A DNA stretch of 64,000 bases from JADZFO01 sp964512635 (GTDB taxonomy: Bacteria > 4484-113 > JAFGCY01), in assembly GCA_964512635.1 (NCBI GenBank), contig CAZEJB010000003.1, positions 136,871 to 200,870 on the forward strand. Reading direction: 5' to 3'. A program made the position numbers and the translations under genes. Below the pieces are notes generated by a model. It saw only the letters and a program-made list of their open reading frames with translations. It was not told where the DNA came from and did no database searches. Within the stretch, counting starts at the first letter, position 1. Each line of letters begins with the position of its first letter. This document shows positions 24,338 to 33,220 of the stretch, in pieces.

Positions 24338-25105
24338 ATGCCTGACCTGCCCGTCAACCGCGCCGAGTATCTGCGCGACTTGCATGGCGGCCCCGCCGCC
24401 TCGGCCCTGCTTTGGGGCATGCTTTTCACCGGCCGAGTGGATTCGGACGTGCTGGCCATCCTCGGCCTGAGCGAGGTCGACGCCGATCTGGTCCGCCAGG
24501 TCTACAGCGAACAACTTGGGCGCATGCAGATCGAGCTTAAGCTTGGCGACCTGCCCCTCAATTGTCTGGCCCGGCTGGCGCGCTCCCAGGCCGCAACCTT
24601 TCTAGCCGAGGCGCAGACAACCCGCGACCCAAAGCTGCTGCGCATGGCCTGCGGCGCTCTGGCGCGACTGCCGGAGTGGAGTCGCGAGCCCGAGCTGTAT
24701 GAGCAGGAGATCGAGGCCCGCCACGCCGTCGCCAGCGCGCGGATAGAGGAGGCCAACCTGCGCCGTGAGGAGACCCGCGGCCGCCGCCTGCGCCTGAAGC
24801 TGGCGAATGACGCCGTTGCCAGCGCGGCCAGCGCTGCGGCTCTGGCTGAGCAGGCCCGTCTGCTGGGCGAGGCTGTACCCTCCGCCTCCGGCGCTGCCGG
24901 GGAATCACCAGAATCAGCAGCTGCTGACATGGTTTCGCTGGCCCGCGGAAATGGCCAGGGGGCGCCATCTGACGAATTCCAAAGGGCTGATTCCGGTGCT
25001 TTTTCGACATCTAAGGTTAAAACTGGCAGCCCCGAGGCCCCGGCAGAGCATGAATCCAGGCTACCAGCGCCTGAACTGGCCCGGAAGCGGGCCGCGGCAT
25101 CCTAG
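24338..25105 (+). CDS. Helical protein of unknown function
   Basis: A 255-residue unknown. Residues 1-125 are helical and Leu-rich (EYLRDLHGGPAASALLWGML, LARLARSQAATFLAEAQTTR). A charged coiled coil at about 130-165 (EQEIEARHAVASARIEEANLRREETRGRRLRL) follows, then an Ala/Ser/Glu-rich disordered tail. It has one of the strongest promoters in the window (TTGACA-N17-TATAGT) and a GGAGAG ribosome binding site. It stands alone. No family is recognised; a DNA-associated packaging or structural role cannot be excluded. Confidence 0.65.
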   Translation: MPDLPVNRAEYLRDLHGGPAASALLWGMLFTGRVDSDVLAILGLSEVDADLVRQVYSEQLGRMQIELKLGDLPLNCLARLARSQAATFLAEAQTTRDPKLLRMACGALARLPEWSREPELYEQEIEARHAVASARIEEANLRREETRGRRLRLKLANDAVASAASAAALAEQARLLGEAVPSASGAAGESPESAAADMVSLARGNGQGAPSDEFQRADSGAFSTSKVKTGSPEAPAEHESRLPAPELARKRAAAS

Positions 25106-25299
25106 CTTTCTAAGTCTGAGCAGACGGAAGGGTAAGCTGTTGGCCTACCCTCGCCCAGCGCTGCATCCCGGTCGCCGATGGACGCCTGACCGAGACCCCG
25201 CACAAGGCAGGGCCTTGCTTGCGCCTGCCCGGCTGCGGCTTCTGAGCACGGCGTTTATCGCTGGAGCCTGGAGCTGCGATTACTGCAATGCCCGTCAAA

Positions 25300-25318
25300 G
25301 CGTGGTAAAATCCCACGC
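25300..25318 (+). promoter_or_regulatory. Palindrome with -10-like box in its loop
   Basis: GCGTGG-TAAAATC-CCACGC, about 55 nt upstream of the SPOR-domain gene. The TAAAAT in the loop could be a -10 box with the stem as an operator. No good -35 is visible. Confidence 0.35.
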
Positions 25319-25372
25319 CAGCCGGAGCGCTGACCGGCGGGTGAATTCAGGGGTTGAGAACGAGGGTTGACT

Positions 25373-26461
25373 ATGTCTGGATACTATCCAGAGTCTTATC
25401 TGCGCAAACGTCAGCGTGAACAAGGGGTCCGGCGGCTGATTATCGGCCTCTGCACCCTCGCCGTTCTCGCGGTCATCGGAATCCCGGTCAGCATCTTTGC
25501 CGTCAAGCACTTCGCGACTCTGCGCGCGGGGACCGACGATCCGGCCCTGGCCCGCGAGAAGCAGCAGCTGGAACAGCAAAGCAAGATCGAGAACCTGCCG
25601 GACCAGCAGTGGGCCGCGAATGCGGCGCAGGCGGCCAACGGCGGTCAGGACACCAAAGTCCCGCGCCTTGGCGAGCTGGAGTATGCCGCTTCCTTCCCCC
25701 AGCTCAGCGTCGGGCTGGAAGCCAGCGCGGCTGCGCCGCCGGCAGACGCCGCGGCGAGCGCCCTTGACGGCGGCGCCGAGCTGACCGATCCGGCGCTGAC
25801 GGCCGTGCCCGGTGAAGAAGCTGCCGGCGGCGTGAACCCGGACCCGGTCACAGCGCTGAGCCCCGGCGGCGGCGCTGATGCCACACCTGGCAGCAGCGGC
25901 CCCGGAGATGCCGGCTCGAAGAGCGCCGCCGGCGCGACCGGCGACAACAGCGGCCAGGACAAGTACCAGCGCAAGCCGGAGCAGGAAGCCGGCGCAGGCT
26001 CGCAGGCCGATAAGGATCAGGCTGCGAAAGACAAGGCCGCCAAAGATAAGGCTGCGAAAGATAAGGCCGCTAAGGACAAGGCTGCCAAGGATAAAGCCGC
26101 CAAGGAAAAGGCTGCGCGAGAGAAGAAGGAGCGCGAGCGCCAGAAAGCCGCCGAGGCTGAGAAAGCCGAGAAGGCCGAGAAGGATGCCAAGGCTGACAAC
26201 GGCGACAAGGCGGCCAAGCCCAAGGCTGGCGATGACGTAGTCCTGGTGGTCTATGGCGGCTCTTTCCACAGCAAGGAAGACGCCGATAAGGCCAAGGCCG
26301 GCCTCTCCGCGCTGGGCCTCACCGGCACGGTGATCAGCGATGAGGTCGGACACCGCCTGCTGATCATGCAGACCGACGACCTTAAGAGCGCCAACGCGCT
26401 GGTCAAGAAGCTGCAGAGCAACGGCTTTGGCTCCGCCTACATGACCCGCAAACGCAAGTAG
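25373..26461 (+). CDS. SPOR-domain membrane protein with DKAAK repeats
   Basis: A single-pass inner membrane protein with a C-terminal SPOR domain, which binds denuded septal peptidoglycan and targets proteins to division sites. A short cytoplasmic start is followed by a helix (LIIGLCTLAVLAVIGIPVSIFAV) and an Ala/Pro/Gly-rich region. A Lys/Ala/Asp repeat (DKAAK, six or more copies at about residues 215-250) runs into a coiled coil. The SPOR domain occupies about 290-362 (VLVVYGGSFHSKEDADKAKAGL..., MQTDDLKSANALVKKL). The start is ATG 25373, preceded by GAGGG. It ends in a convergent terminator shared with thiE's 3' end. Confidence 0.85.
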   Translation: MSGYYPESYLRKRQREQGVRRLIIGLCTLAVLAVIGIPVSIFAVKHFATLRAGTDDPALAREKQQLEQQSKIENLPDQQWAANAAQAANGGQDTKVPRLGELEYAASFPQLSVGLEASAAAPPADAAASALDGGAELTDPALTAVPGEEAAGGVNPDPVTALSPGGGADATPGSSGPGDAGSKSAAGATGDNSGQDKYQRKPEQEAGAGSQADKDQAAKDKAAKDKAAKDKAAKDKAAKDKAAKEKAAREKKERERQKAAEAEKAEKAEKDAKADNGDKAAKPKAGDDVVLVVYGGSFHSKEDADKAKAGLSALGLTGTVISDEVGHRLLIMQTDDLKSANALVKKLQSNGFGSAYMTRKRK

Positions 26462-26513
26462 GCAGTCTGCAATTAGTGGCAGTGCCACTGCCTCTAAGTT
26501 CCGCGACACTTCT

Positions 26514-26542
26514 GGCCCGGTACGCCTCAGTCGGACCGGGCC
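26514..26542 (+). terminator. Terminator after the SPOR gene
   Basis: GGCCCGGT and ACCGGGCC, followed by ATTTTC, form a strong stem. It overlaps the last codons of the convergent thiE gene, whose TGA lies in the loop. Confidence 0.75.
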
Positions 26543-27231
26543 ATTTTCATGCGGCTGCGCAGGGACCAGCAGCTGCCGGCGATCTCGTCCGCCGCCTGCA
26601 CTGCGCGGATCACAGCTACCCTTTCGCCACCGGCGGCCAGCAGTGCCTCGATGTTATCGAATCCGATCCCGCCGATGAAGACGACGGGCCCCGGCAGCTG
26701 GGCTGCAGCAGTACTGACGACATCCAGCCCCAGCGGCGGGCCGTAGGCCAGCTTGGAGGGGGTGCTGAAGATGGGCCCCAGAAAGACATAGTCCGCCCCG
26801 GCGCTAAAGGCTTCGGCGGCCTCAGCGACAGAGTGACAGGAACGGCCGAGCTTCATTTCAGGGCCGATCATCTGGCGGGCCGCCGGCAGGCTGATATCCC
26901 CGCTGCCGAGCTGCAGGCCATCGGCCCCCAGATGCAGCGCCAGGGCGGCATGGTGGCTCATCACAAAGGGACAGCCCTGCTCGGCGCAGATCTCCCGCAG
27001 CTCCCGCGCCAGGGTATAGACGCGGTCGGGGGACTGGGTCTTGAGGCGGCACAGGACGGCGTCAACCCCACCAAGGATCGCCTGGCGCGTCACATCAGGC
27101 AGTGTGCGCGGCGCGGCGGCGGCCTCATCCAGCACCAGCCACAGCCTGGCCTCCGCGGGCCAGTCAGCTGTAATCGTGCGTTGCGGTGGGCGGGGGTCGC
27201 TGAATTCGAAGCCAGGGGGCATCTTTGGCAC
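26527..27231 (-). CDS. thiE: Thiamine-phosphate synthase (ThiE/TenI family)
   Basis: This TIM-barrel enzyme joins HMP-PP and thiazole phosphate to thiamine phosphate in the cytosol. The family motifs are present: LGADGLQLGSGD, GRSCHSVAEA, GADYVFLGPIFSTPSK, VVFIGGIGFDNI and a C-terminal GGERVAVIRAV. The usual N-terminal R-x-K pyrophosphate contacts look weaker (LCRLKTQS), so a TenI-like activity is a minor alternative. thiD lies at 12285. The start is GTG 27231, with a -10-like TAGGAT 5 nt upstream and no ribosome binding site. The 3' end overlaps the terminator of the convergent gene. Confidence 0.85.
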   Translation of the reverse strand: MPKMPPGFEFSDPRPPQRTITADWPAEARLWLVLDEAAAAPRTLPDVTRQAILGGVDAVLCRLKTQSPDRVYTLARELREICAEQGCPFVMSHHAALALHLGADGLQLGSGDISLPAARQMIGPEMKLGRSCHSVAEAAEAFSAGADYVFLGPIFSTPSKLAYGPPLGLDVVSTAAAQLPGPVVFIGGIGFDNIEALLAAGGERVAVIRAVQAADEIAGSCWSLRSRMKMARSD

Positions 27232-27236
27232 ACGGC

Positions 27237-27242
27237 ATCCTA
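27237..27242 (-). promoter_or_regulatory. -10 box of leaderless thiE promoter
   Basis: TAGGAT on the minus strand lies 5 nt before the GTG at 27231. The -35 region is poor. Confidence 0.45.
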
Positions 27243-27287
27243 GCGCACGCGCCTGTATTGAACGGCGGGTTACTGCCGCTGGAGGCC

Positions 27288-28607
27288 TTACTCGATGCTG
27301 ACCTGGACCAGGCCGTTGCGGATGTACTCCTTGAGCTGCTCGTCGTAGACCGCGATGGCATAGCGCAGCTGGCTGGTCGAAACCGGCACCGGCACGATGA
27401 TCTGGTACTCGCGCTGCTCTTCATCCAGAGCGACGAGGATGTCGCTGGGGTTGCGCAGACTCTCGGGGCTCTTCTGGTTCAGCAGCTTGCCGGAGACGGC
27501 AGTGGCGGCATCCATGCCCGGGCTGGCGACGGAGGGATCCATGCTGACTACTTCGCTGTAGCCCTTGCCTGAGCTCTCGCGGATGCTGACCTTGTAGGGC
27601 TGACGGCTGTTGCCTTCGTTGGGGCTGACGGCGATGTCATAGAGCCAGTTGAAGCGGCTTGCCGGACTGTCCTGTGTAGCAGCAGCGGCCGAGACAAAGA
27701 CCTGGTAGCGGCTGATCTGACGGCTGCCCTTGGGCATCGAGAAGCGGATCTCCAGGTCGCGCATGTCGCCGCGACCGGTGGACGGCGAGTCGCCGCGCAG
27801 CAGCTCCATCGAGCGGATGCTCAGCGGGGCAAAGGGCACCGGATCCACCGGCGGCTTGCTGGTCTTCGCGCTGGTCTTGGCTGCCTTGCCGTCAGTGGCC
27901 TTGGCCGATTTGCCATCAGCAGCCTTGGTGTCCTTGCCTTTGCCGCCCTTGGTCTTGGTATCGGCGGCCTTGCTGTCCTTGGCCTTGCTGACCTTGCCAT
28001 TCTTGCTGGGCTTGCTGTTCTTGCCGCCGGCAGGCTGGCTTGTACCCGACTGCTGCTGCGAGAGCGAGATGAACTGCTTGACCGAGCCGGGGCTCAGATC
28101 CCGGGCCGCGATGCGGCCCTGCGGGTCGATCAGGAAGGTCGAGGGGATCAGCTGCACGCCCCAGGCGTTGGCGATATTGTCCGTTCCGCCGTCGGCGTCA
28201 TAGATGATCGGATAGCCGATCCGGGCCTTGGAAACTGTCTTCTTGAGGTTGCCGTAGGTCTGCTCAGTATCCAGGGAGACGCCGATGACGCTGAAGTCGT
28301 CGCGCTCCTCCATGTCCCGGCTGACCTTGACGACGTTGGGCAGCTCTTTCATGCAGGGGCCGCACCAGGTAGCCCAGAAGTCGACATAGACCCACTTGCC
28401 CCGCATGCTGTCCAGCGAGACCGGCACGCCGCTGATATCGAGGCCATAAAGCTCAGGGGCCATGGCTCCGAGGTCCGAGCGCATGTCGAGCGCCGCACGG
28501 ACCTCCGGGTTGATCTCTGCAGAGTTTGAATCGAGCTGCGCGGACGCGACTGCAGCGTTAAGCAGCAGCACGACGGCCGACAGCGCAGGTAGCGCCCAGC
28601 GTAACAT
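27288..28607 (-). CDS. TlpA-like thioredoxin-fold protein with long Lys-rich linker and unknown C-terminal domain
   Basis: An exported redoxin of 439 residues. A signal peptide (ALPALSAVVLLLNAAVASA) precedes a TlpA/ResA-type domain with the active site FWATWCGPCMKELPNV and the cis-Pro loop GVQLIPSTFLIDPQGR. A roughly 80-residue Lys/Ala/Gly/Thr repeat linker follows (KAADTKTKGGKGKD...). The last 165 residues form a beta-rich domain I do not recognise (RSMELLRGDSPSTGRGDMRD..., ending RNGLVQVSIE). It probably reduces periplasmic disulfides; the extra domain may bind a partner. The start is ATG 28607 with GGAGGGA upstream. A TATAAT lies at about 28675, giving an ordinary leader. Confidence 0.85.
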   Translation of the reverse strand: MLRWALPALSAVVLLLNAAVASAQLDSNSAEINPEVRAALDMRSDLGAMAPELYGLDISGVPVSLDSMRGKWVYVDFWATWCGPCMKELPNVVKVSRDMEERDDFSVIGVSLDTEQTYGNLKKTVSKARIGYPIIYDADGGTDNIANAWGVQLIPSTFLIDPQGRIAARDLSPGSVKQFISLSQQQSGTSQPAGGKNSKPSKNGKVSKAKDSKAADTKTKGGKGKDTKAADGKSAKATDGKAAKTSAKTSKPPVDPVPFAPLSIRSMELLRGDSPSTGRGDMRDLEIRFSMPKGSRQISRYQVFVSAAAATQDSPASRFNWLYDIAVSPNEGNSRQPYKVSIRESSGKGYSEVVSMDPSVASPGMDAATAVSGKLLNQKSPESLRNPSDILVALDEEQREYQIIVPVPVSTSQLRYAIAVYDEQLKEYIRNGLVQVSIE

Positions 28608-28789
28608 TGAAATCTCTATCCCTCCAGGAGCCCACAGGCGGCGACAGGCTGCCCGTGCCCGCCGATTATAGCGGACGGCAATCATCCAGCGACTGTTTAG
28701 ATTCGCAGTCCCGGGGCTCTGAGTTAAACCGGACTCAGATGAGCAAGGGCCTGGCTCATGCAGATGAACTGCGGCTGGACAGGGGCCTG

Positions 28790-29842
28790 CTAAAGGGGCC
28801 GCCAGCGGCTGCAGGTTGCGGCCAGCAGTCGCACTGCAGAGTCGTAGACCTGCTGGGCCGGGATGGTGTGGAGGCAGCAGCGGTTCTGCAGCTGGCTGCC
28901 AAAGCGCGCGTCGCAGCGGCTGCAGATGCTCTCTGAGCGAACCACTGCGGAATTGGCATACTGGAAGGGGCCGCAGCGCGCCGGATCAGTCGGGCCAAAG
29001 AGGACCACGACCGGCCGGCCGCGGCCGACGGCCAGATGCACGGGCCCGCTGTCAGGCCCGATGAACAGGTCAGCCTTGTCCAGCACCCAGGTCAGCTCTT
29101 CAATGGTCGTCTGACCCACCAGATCGACCACCGTATTGTTGTAGCTGTAAACGCCTTCGTACTGCTCGCGTTCTCCGGGGCTGCCAAGGAAGACGAAGTC
29201 CACCGAGTTGACCGGGAACATGTTCAGCAGCTTGTTGAAGCTCTCCAGCGGCCAGCGTTTGTACTCCACCGTGGCGCCGACGCTGACTGCCACGATTGGC
29301 CGCGAACGGCCAAAGTTCGGCCCGAGCTTCTCCTTAAGCCAGACCTTGGCCCGGTCTTCGTCGATGTAAACCTTTTCGGAGTAGTCCCTGACCTCCAGCC
29401 CATAGCGCTGCAACAGAAAGGCCTTCTCCTCAATCAGGTGCTCACGCATGTCCGGCCGCGCAAAGCTGCGGGTCAGCAGCGGCCCGCGCAGCTCGCTGCG
29501 GTACCCCACCCGCTCCTTGACCCCGCCAAGCAGCGCCATCAGCGCCGAGCCGAAACTGTTGTGAAAGATAAAGCCAAGGTCGAAGCTGCCGGCCTTCAGT
29601 TGCTGGACCGAGGCGCTAAAGCTGGCCAGATTGAAGTCGCCCTTGGAACGGTCGTAGGGTATGAGCTCATTTACAGCGGGGTCCCATCGATACGACGAGA
29701 TCGAGGCGGGCTGCCCCAGGACCGCCAGATGAGCCCCCGGCCACGCGCTGCGGACAGCCCGCACACAGGGGCTGAGCATTACCAGATCGCCAATCATGGA
29801 CCAGTCCATGATGACAATGCGCTGTGGGTCACGGCTTGCCAA
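28790..29842 (-). CDS. Glycosyltransferase family 9 (LPS heptosyltransferase-like)
   Basis: A cytosolic inner-membrane-associated enzyme that adds heptose from ADP-heptose to LPS core. The GT9 features are RIVIMDWSMIGDLVMLSPCVRAVR at the N-terminus, a central EYKRWPLESFNKLL, and the nucleotide-sugar site LFIGPDSGPVHLAVGRGRPVVVLFGPTDPARCGP. A CSRCDARFG...CC cysteine cluster near the C-terminus resembles that of other GT9 proteins. The rfaE1/rfaE2 genes at 50-52 kb supply ADP-heptose. The start is TTG 29842. TATAAT lies 8 nt before it and TTGGGG 16 bp further up, so the mRNA may be leaderless. Confidence 0.9.
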   Translation of the reverse strand: MASRDPQRIVIMDWSMIGDLVMLSPCVRAVRSAWPGAHLAVLGQPASISSYRWDPAVNELIPYDRSKGDFNLASFSASVQQLKAGSFDLGFIFHNSFGSALMALLGGVKERVGYRSELRGPLLTRSFARPDMREHLIEEKAFLLQRYGLEVRDYSEKVYIDEDRAKVWLKEKLGPNFGRSRPIVAVSVGATVEYKRWPLESFNKLLNMFPVNSVDFVFLGSPGEREQYEGVYSYNNTVVDLVGQTTIEELTWVLDKADLFIGPDSGPVHLAVGRGRPVVVLFGPTDPARCGPFQYANSAVVRSESICSRCDARFGSQLQNRCCLHTIPAQQVYDSAVRLLAATCSRWRPL

Positions 29843-29850
29843 GGCGAGCC

Positions 29851-29878
29851 ATTATAGTTATTTCGCCGCTCCCCCCAA
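29851..29878 (-). promoter_or_regulatory. Promoter of the GT9 gene
   Basis: Minus strand: TTGGGG, a 16-bp spacer and TATAAT, 8 nt before the TTG start. Confidence 0.55.
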
Positions 29879-29990
29879 GGTACTGCCCAGCCCCCGCCTG
29901 CAGGCATGGTGAAAAGACCAACGGGCCGCTTCTTCCTGCGCCCGGCACTTTTGCCCCGCTGGCAGCCCATGCATTGGCCGCCGCGCCAAA

Positions 29991-30977
29991 CTAATCAGCG
30001 AGTGACCACAAGGTCTGGCGCCAGCCGATGGCTGAAATCGCCGCGAATGTTCTTTCACAGGTCTGGATGAAGTTGACTCCATAGCCCATACTCTCCGCAA
30101 CCTCGATGCGCCTGGCGTTGAACGCCTCAAGCCGCTCGGGATCAGGGTTGCGGCGGCAGGCCAGCTTGGCAATCTCCCACTCCAGCCACCAGATCAGCTC
30201 ATGCCCCGCCAGGTCATTCTCCTCAGTCTTATCCTGTTGCCGCGGATCCAGGCTCAGCCCATGCCCAGCCCTGAATTCGTCCAGCACATCTGCCCACTGT
30301 TCGGAGGGCAGATAGCGCAGGGCCACCTTTAGAATCGCCAGGCTTGACCAGCCGTGGTCCTGCAGCACCTCTGGGAGCTCTTCACGCTGGAAGTCGATAC
30401 TGGCCAGATAGCCGGGAACGTAGGCTGCTACCTGGCGATACTCCGCTACGATCTGACGCGGGGTAAGGACGCGATCCCTGGCCGCCACGTTGTCCAGCCA
30501 CTTGGCCTCGGCCAGCAGCGACAGGCAGCGCAGCTGCATCTCGCAATCGACCGCGCTGACCACACCAAGGCGGGCCCGGCGCAGCTCGGCTTCGCTGAGC
30601 AGGCTGCGGACCAGTTCTACCTGCTCATAGACCTCTTCGTGCTGCAGCCGCGACAGCGCACCATAGGCAGTCAGCAGGGCGAAGCTGCAGAGGCCCTTGT
30701 CATAGGCGCTGGCCAGCGGTTCCTGCTGGCAGAAGGCCTCGCTCCACTCCAGCAGCTCTTGAAGCTGGGCCACCTGGTCATAGCGATCCCGGTTGCAGCA
30801 GCCGATGGCTTCCCGCGTCAATGCTGACACCAGCCCTTCGTAAGTCGCGGCGTCCTTGAGCGGCTCCGGCCGCCGCACATCCTCAACTCCATAGGCTGTC
30901 TGCCGCGTCCACCAGCCCTGGGGCCGGCCAAGAAACTCAAGAGGGCTGGGTAACTTGTGCGGGCTTGCAACTGCCAT
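29991..30977 (-). CDS. All-helical protein of unknown function, paired with HTH gene
   Basis: A 328-residue, almost entirely helical protein rich in Leu, Glu and Trp (LKDAATYEGLVSALTREAIG, AQLQELLEWSEAFCQQEP, LIWWLEWEIAKLACRR). No membrane helix or signal is visible and no catalytic motif is evident. Its ATG overlaps the stop of the upstream helix-turn-helix gene as TAATG, so the two are translationally coupled. The pair could be a regulator with its effector, or a TPR-like scaffold; neither is shown by motifs. The 110 nt after it up to the GT9 promoter hold nothing recognisable. Confidence 0.65.
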   Translation of the reverse strand: MAVASPHKLPSPLEFLGRPQGWWTRQTAYGVEDVRRPEPLKDAATYEGLVSALTREAIGCCNRDRYDQVAQLQELLEWSEAFCQQEPLASAYDKGLCSFALLTAYGALSRLQHEEVYEQVELVRSLLSEAELRRARLGVVSAVDCEMQLRCLSLLAEAKWLDNVAARDRVLTPRQIVAEYRQVAAYVPGYLASIDFQREELPEVLQDHGWSSLAILKVALRYLPSEQWADVLDEFRAGHGLSLDPRQQDKTEENDLAGHELIWWLEWEIAKLACRRNPDPERLEAFNARRIEVAESMGYGVNFIQTCERTFAAISAIGWRQTLWSLAD

Positions 30978-31591
30978 TACTTACCCCCTGCCCCACTGGA
31001 GGCCCGTTCCATGATCACCGCTTCTACGCTGCCCTGACTATCTTCCAGGGACGCACCTGCCATCTCGCTCAGGATTTGCCGTGAGCGGCTGCGCAGCCGC
31101 AGGCGCGCCTCGTTGACTGCGTAGTTAGTTTCGTCGGCACTTCGCGTGCCCTGAAGCCCGACCTGCGGGGCGACCGGCACAGCTGTTTCCGCCGCCTTTG
31201 CAGGTGGCTCATTCACGTCCGCTGAGCCGCTCAACAGAGCATCTGCCAGATCCGGCGCCAGCAGGCGTCCAGCCAGCCGCAGGCCAGCGCGGTAGATAGC
31301 CTCTTCCAGCTCGCCTACGAACTCTGCCGCCCCGGAAGTCCTGCCGCCACGATCGGCGGCCTCTATTCCAAGCTGGGCGTCAACGCTCTGCCCGAGTTTT
31401 GCCATGGCCCAGAGCGCCAGATCCGCCGGCAGCGGGCTGCGGCCCTCCACCACACGGTACAGCGTGGCTCGGCTAAGTTCAAAGCCATCGGCCAGAAGAG
31501 CCCCATGCAGGGCCGGAATGCGCCAGTTGCGCTCATCCATCAGCCTGACGAGGCTTGTGCTCGCAATATTCAGATATTTCGACTGACTCAC
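30977..31591 (-). CDS. Helix-turn-helix regulator (XRE-like)
   Basis: A 204-residue protein with an N-terminal helix-turn-helix of about 65 residues (LVRLMDERNWRIPALHGALL..., recognition helix ELSRATLYRVVEGRSPLP), then a helical and linker region ending in an Arg-rich helix (EARLRLRSRSRQILSEM). It is likely to bind DNA and may regulate its own two-gene operon. The GTG start at 31591 lies 6 nt after TATCAT, which is preceded by a perfect TTGACA at 17 bp. A palindrome covers the -10 region. The downstream partner overlaps by one base. Confidence 0.75.
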   Translation of the reverse strand: MSQSKYLNIASTSLVRLMDERNWRIPALHGALLADGFELSRATLYRVVEGRSPLPADLALWAMAKLGQSVDAQLGIEAADRGGRTSGAAEFVGELEEAIYRAGLRLAGRLLAPDLADALLSGSADVNEPPAKAAETAVPVAPQVGLQGTRSADETNYAVNEARLRLRSRSRQILSEMAGASLEDSQGSVEAVIMERASSGAGGK

Positions 31592-31626
31592 GAGACGATG
31601 ATATCACGCTGTCTCATTTATGTCAA
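31592..31626 (-). promoter_or_regulatory. Consensus promoter and candidate operator of the HTH operon
   Basis: Minus strand: TTGACA (31626-31621), a 17-bp spacer, TATCAT (31603-31598), then 6 nt to GTG. A dyad with outer arms GAGAC/GTCTC and the perfect core TGATATCA overlaps the -10 box, a natural place for autorepression. Confidence 0.75.
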
Positions 31627-31811
31627 GTAGTATTGTCGTTGTGCTTGGTTCTGTATCACTTTTGAGTTATCTTCCTCGATTATGGACATTCAGAGCCCGA
31701 GAATCGCAGGCGTACCAGCTTTCCCCAAGCTTTTTCTTCTCAGCGTCGGTCAGGGGATAAGATAGGCGCGCCGATATCTAGGCATCCGCCCATTGGGCAC
31801 GAGGTTCAAGA

Positions 31812-33089
31812 ATGAGCGCCAAAAGACTGACCATACCCCTCGACATTGCCGACATCAACCTGGCAAATGAGGGCCGACGCCGCACTGAATGGGCGGCCAG
31901 CGAGATGCCCGTGCTGGCTAAGCTGAACGAAGAGTTCAAGAAGAGCAAGCCGCTCAAGGGCCAGCGCATCGCCGCCTGCCTGCACGTCACCACAGAGACT
32001 GCCAACCTGATGCTGGCGCTGAAAGCCGGTGGCGCCGATATCCGGCTGTGCGGCAGCAACCCTCTGAGCACCCAGGATGACGTGGCCGCCCACCTGGTCC
32101 GTGACCACGGTATCTCGACCTTCGCCACCTACGGTGCCAACCGCATCAAGTATTACGAACAGATCAACGCCACCCTGGACTTTAAGCCGACCATCACAAT
32201 GGATGACGGCTGTGACCTGGTCCACACGCTGCATACTGACCGCCGCGAGCTGTTGCCCGGGATCATCGGCGGGACCGAGGAGACTACTACCGGCGTGATC
32301 CGCCTGCGCGCCATGGCCGCGGATGGTGCACTCGCCTATCCCATCATTGCAGTCAATGACGCTGACACAAAGCACCTCTTTGACAACCGCTACGGCACGG
32401 GCCAGAGCACAATCGACGGTATCCTGCGCGCAACAAACCTTTTGCTGGCTGGCCGGACTGTCGTGGTGGCCGGCTACGGCTGGTGCGGGCGCGGCGTCGC
32501 CATGCGTGCCCGGGGTATGGGAGCCATCGTTGTTGTCACCGAGATTGATCCCATCAAAGCCCTTGAGGCTGCTCTGGACGGCTTCCAGGTCATGCCAATG
32601 AGCAAGGCCGCCCCGATCGGAGATCTCTTCATCACCCTGACAGGTAACATCAATGTTGTTGATGTTTCCCATATGCTGAAGATGAAGGATGGAGCCATCG
32701 TCTGTAACAGTGGACACTTTGATGTGGAGATTAACGTCGGCGGACTCGGAGCGGCAGCCAGGAAGGCCAATGCTTCACGTGAGAACGTGGTCGAGTACGT
32801 CATGCCAAGCGGACGCAAGGTGCGCCTGCTGGCCGAAGGCCGGCTGGTTAACCTGGCAGCGGCTGAGGGGCATCCGGCGGCAGTAATGGATATGAGCTTC
32901 GCCAATCAGGCGCTTTCAGCCCAGTACATGGCTGCTAATCACCGCAAGCTGGCTAAGGGTGTCTACAGTGTGCCAAGGGAGCAGGACGAACGGGTCGCCC
33001 GGCTTAAACTTGCCACCCTGGGACTGAGCATTGACAAGTTAACCGCTGAACAGAAGAAGTACCTCTCAAGCTATAGCCACGGAACTTAG
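31812..33089 (+). CDS. ahcY: S-adenosylhomocysteine hydrolase
   Basis: A cytosolic NAD-dependent enzyme that splits S-adenosylhomocysteine to adenosine and homocysteine in the methyl cycle. The 425-residue protein shows LHVTTETANLMLALKAGGADI, CGSNPLSTQDDVAA, GGTEETTTGVIRL, the substrate loop NDADTKHLFDNRYGTGQS, the NAD site VVVAGYGWCGRGVA and the C-terminal HPAAVMDMSFANQAL. It is the short form, without the roughly 40-residue insert and the Lys/Tyr-ending tail of many bacterial and eukaryotic enzymes. The start is ATG 31812 behind GAGG. It is divergent from the HTH operon; no SAH riboswitch is recognised in the 220-nt spacer. Confidence 0.96.
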   Translation: MSAKRLTIPLDIADINLANEGRRRTEWAASEMPVLAKLNEEFKKSKPLKGQRIAACLHVTTETANLMLALKAGGADIRLCGSNPLSTQDDVAAHLVRDHGISTFATYGANRIKYYEQINATLDFKPTITMDDGCDLVHTLHTDRRELLPGIIGGTEETTTGVIRLRAMAADGALAYPIIAVNDADTKHLFDNRYGTGQSTIDGILRATNLLLAGRTVVVAGYGWCGRGVAMRARGMGAIVVVTEIDPIKALEAALDGFQVMPMSKAAPIGDLFITLTGNINVVDVSHMLKMKDGAIVCNSGHFDVEINVGGLGAAARKANASRENVVEYVMPSGRKVRLLAEGRLVNLAAAEGHPAAVMDMSFANQALSAQYMAANHRKLAKGVYSVPREQDERVARLKLATLGLSIDKLTAEQKKYLSSYSHGT

Positions 33090-33220
33090 GCTGCCTTAGC
33101 AGGCGTGTTTAGCGTGATCGCGGTTGAGGCCGATGAGTAAGAAGTACTTCCCTGCGGTTTTGCCTGTATGATTGCAGATGTACCGTCTACCGTAAGGTAA
33201 GGCTTGAAGCGAGGCGAAGA

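Noticed and set aside
29828..29851. Seven-codon leader peptide before the GT9 gene (ATG overlapping TATAAT)
   Set aside because: Its ATG overlaps the -10 box and would not be in the transcript. No attenuator follows.
31627..31811. SAH or SAM riboswitch upstream of ahcY
   Set aside because: The 185-nt leader was read for the conserved SAH-riboswitch core and GC-rich pairing; nothing convincing was found.
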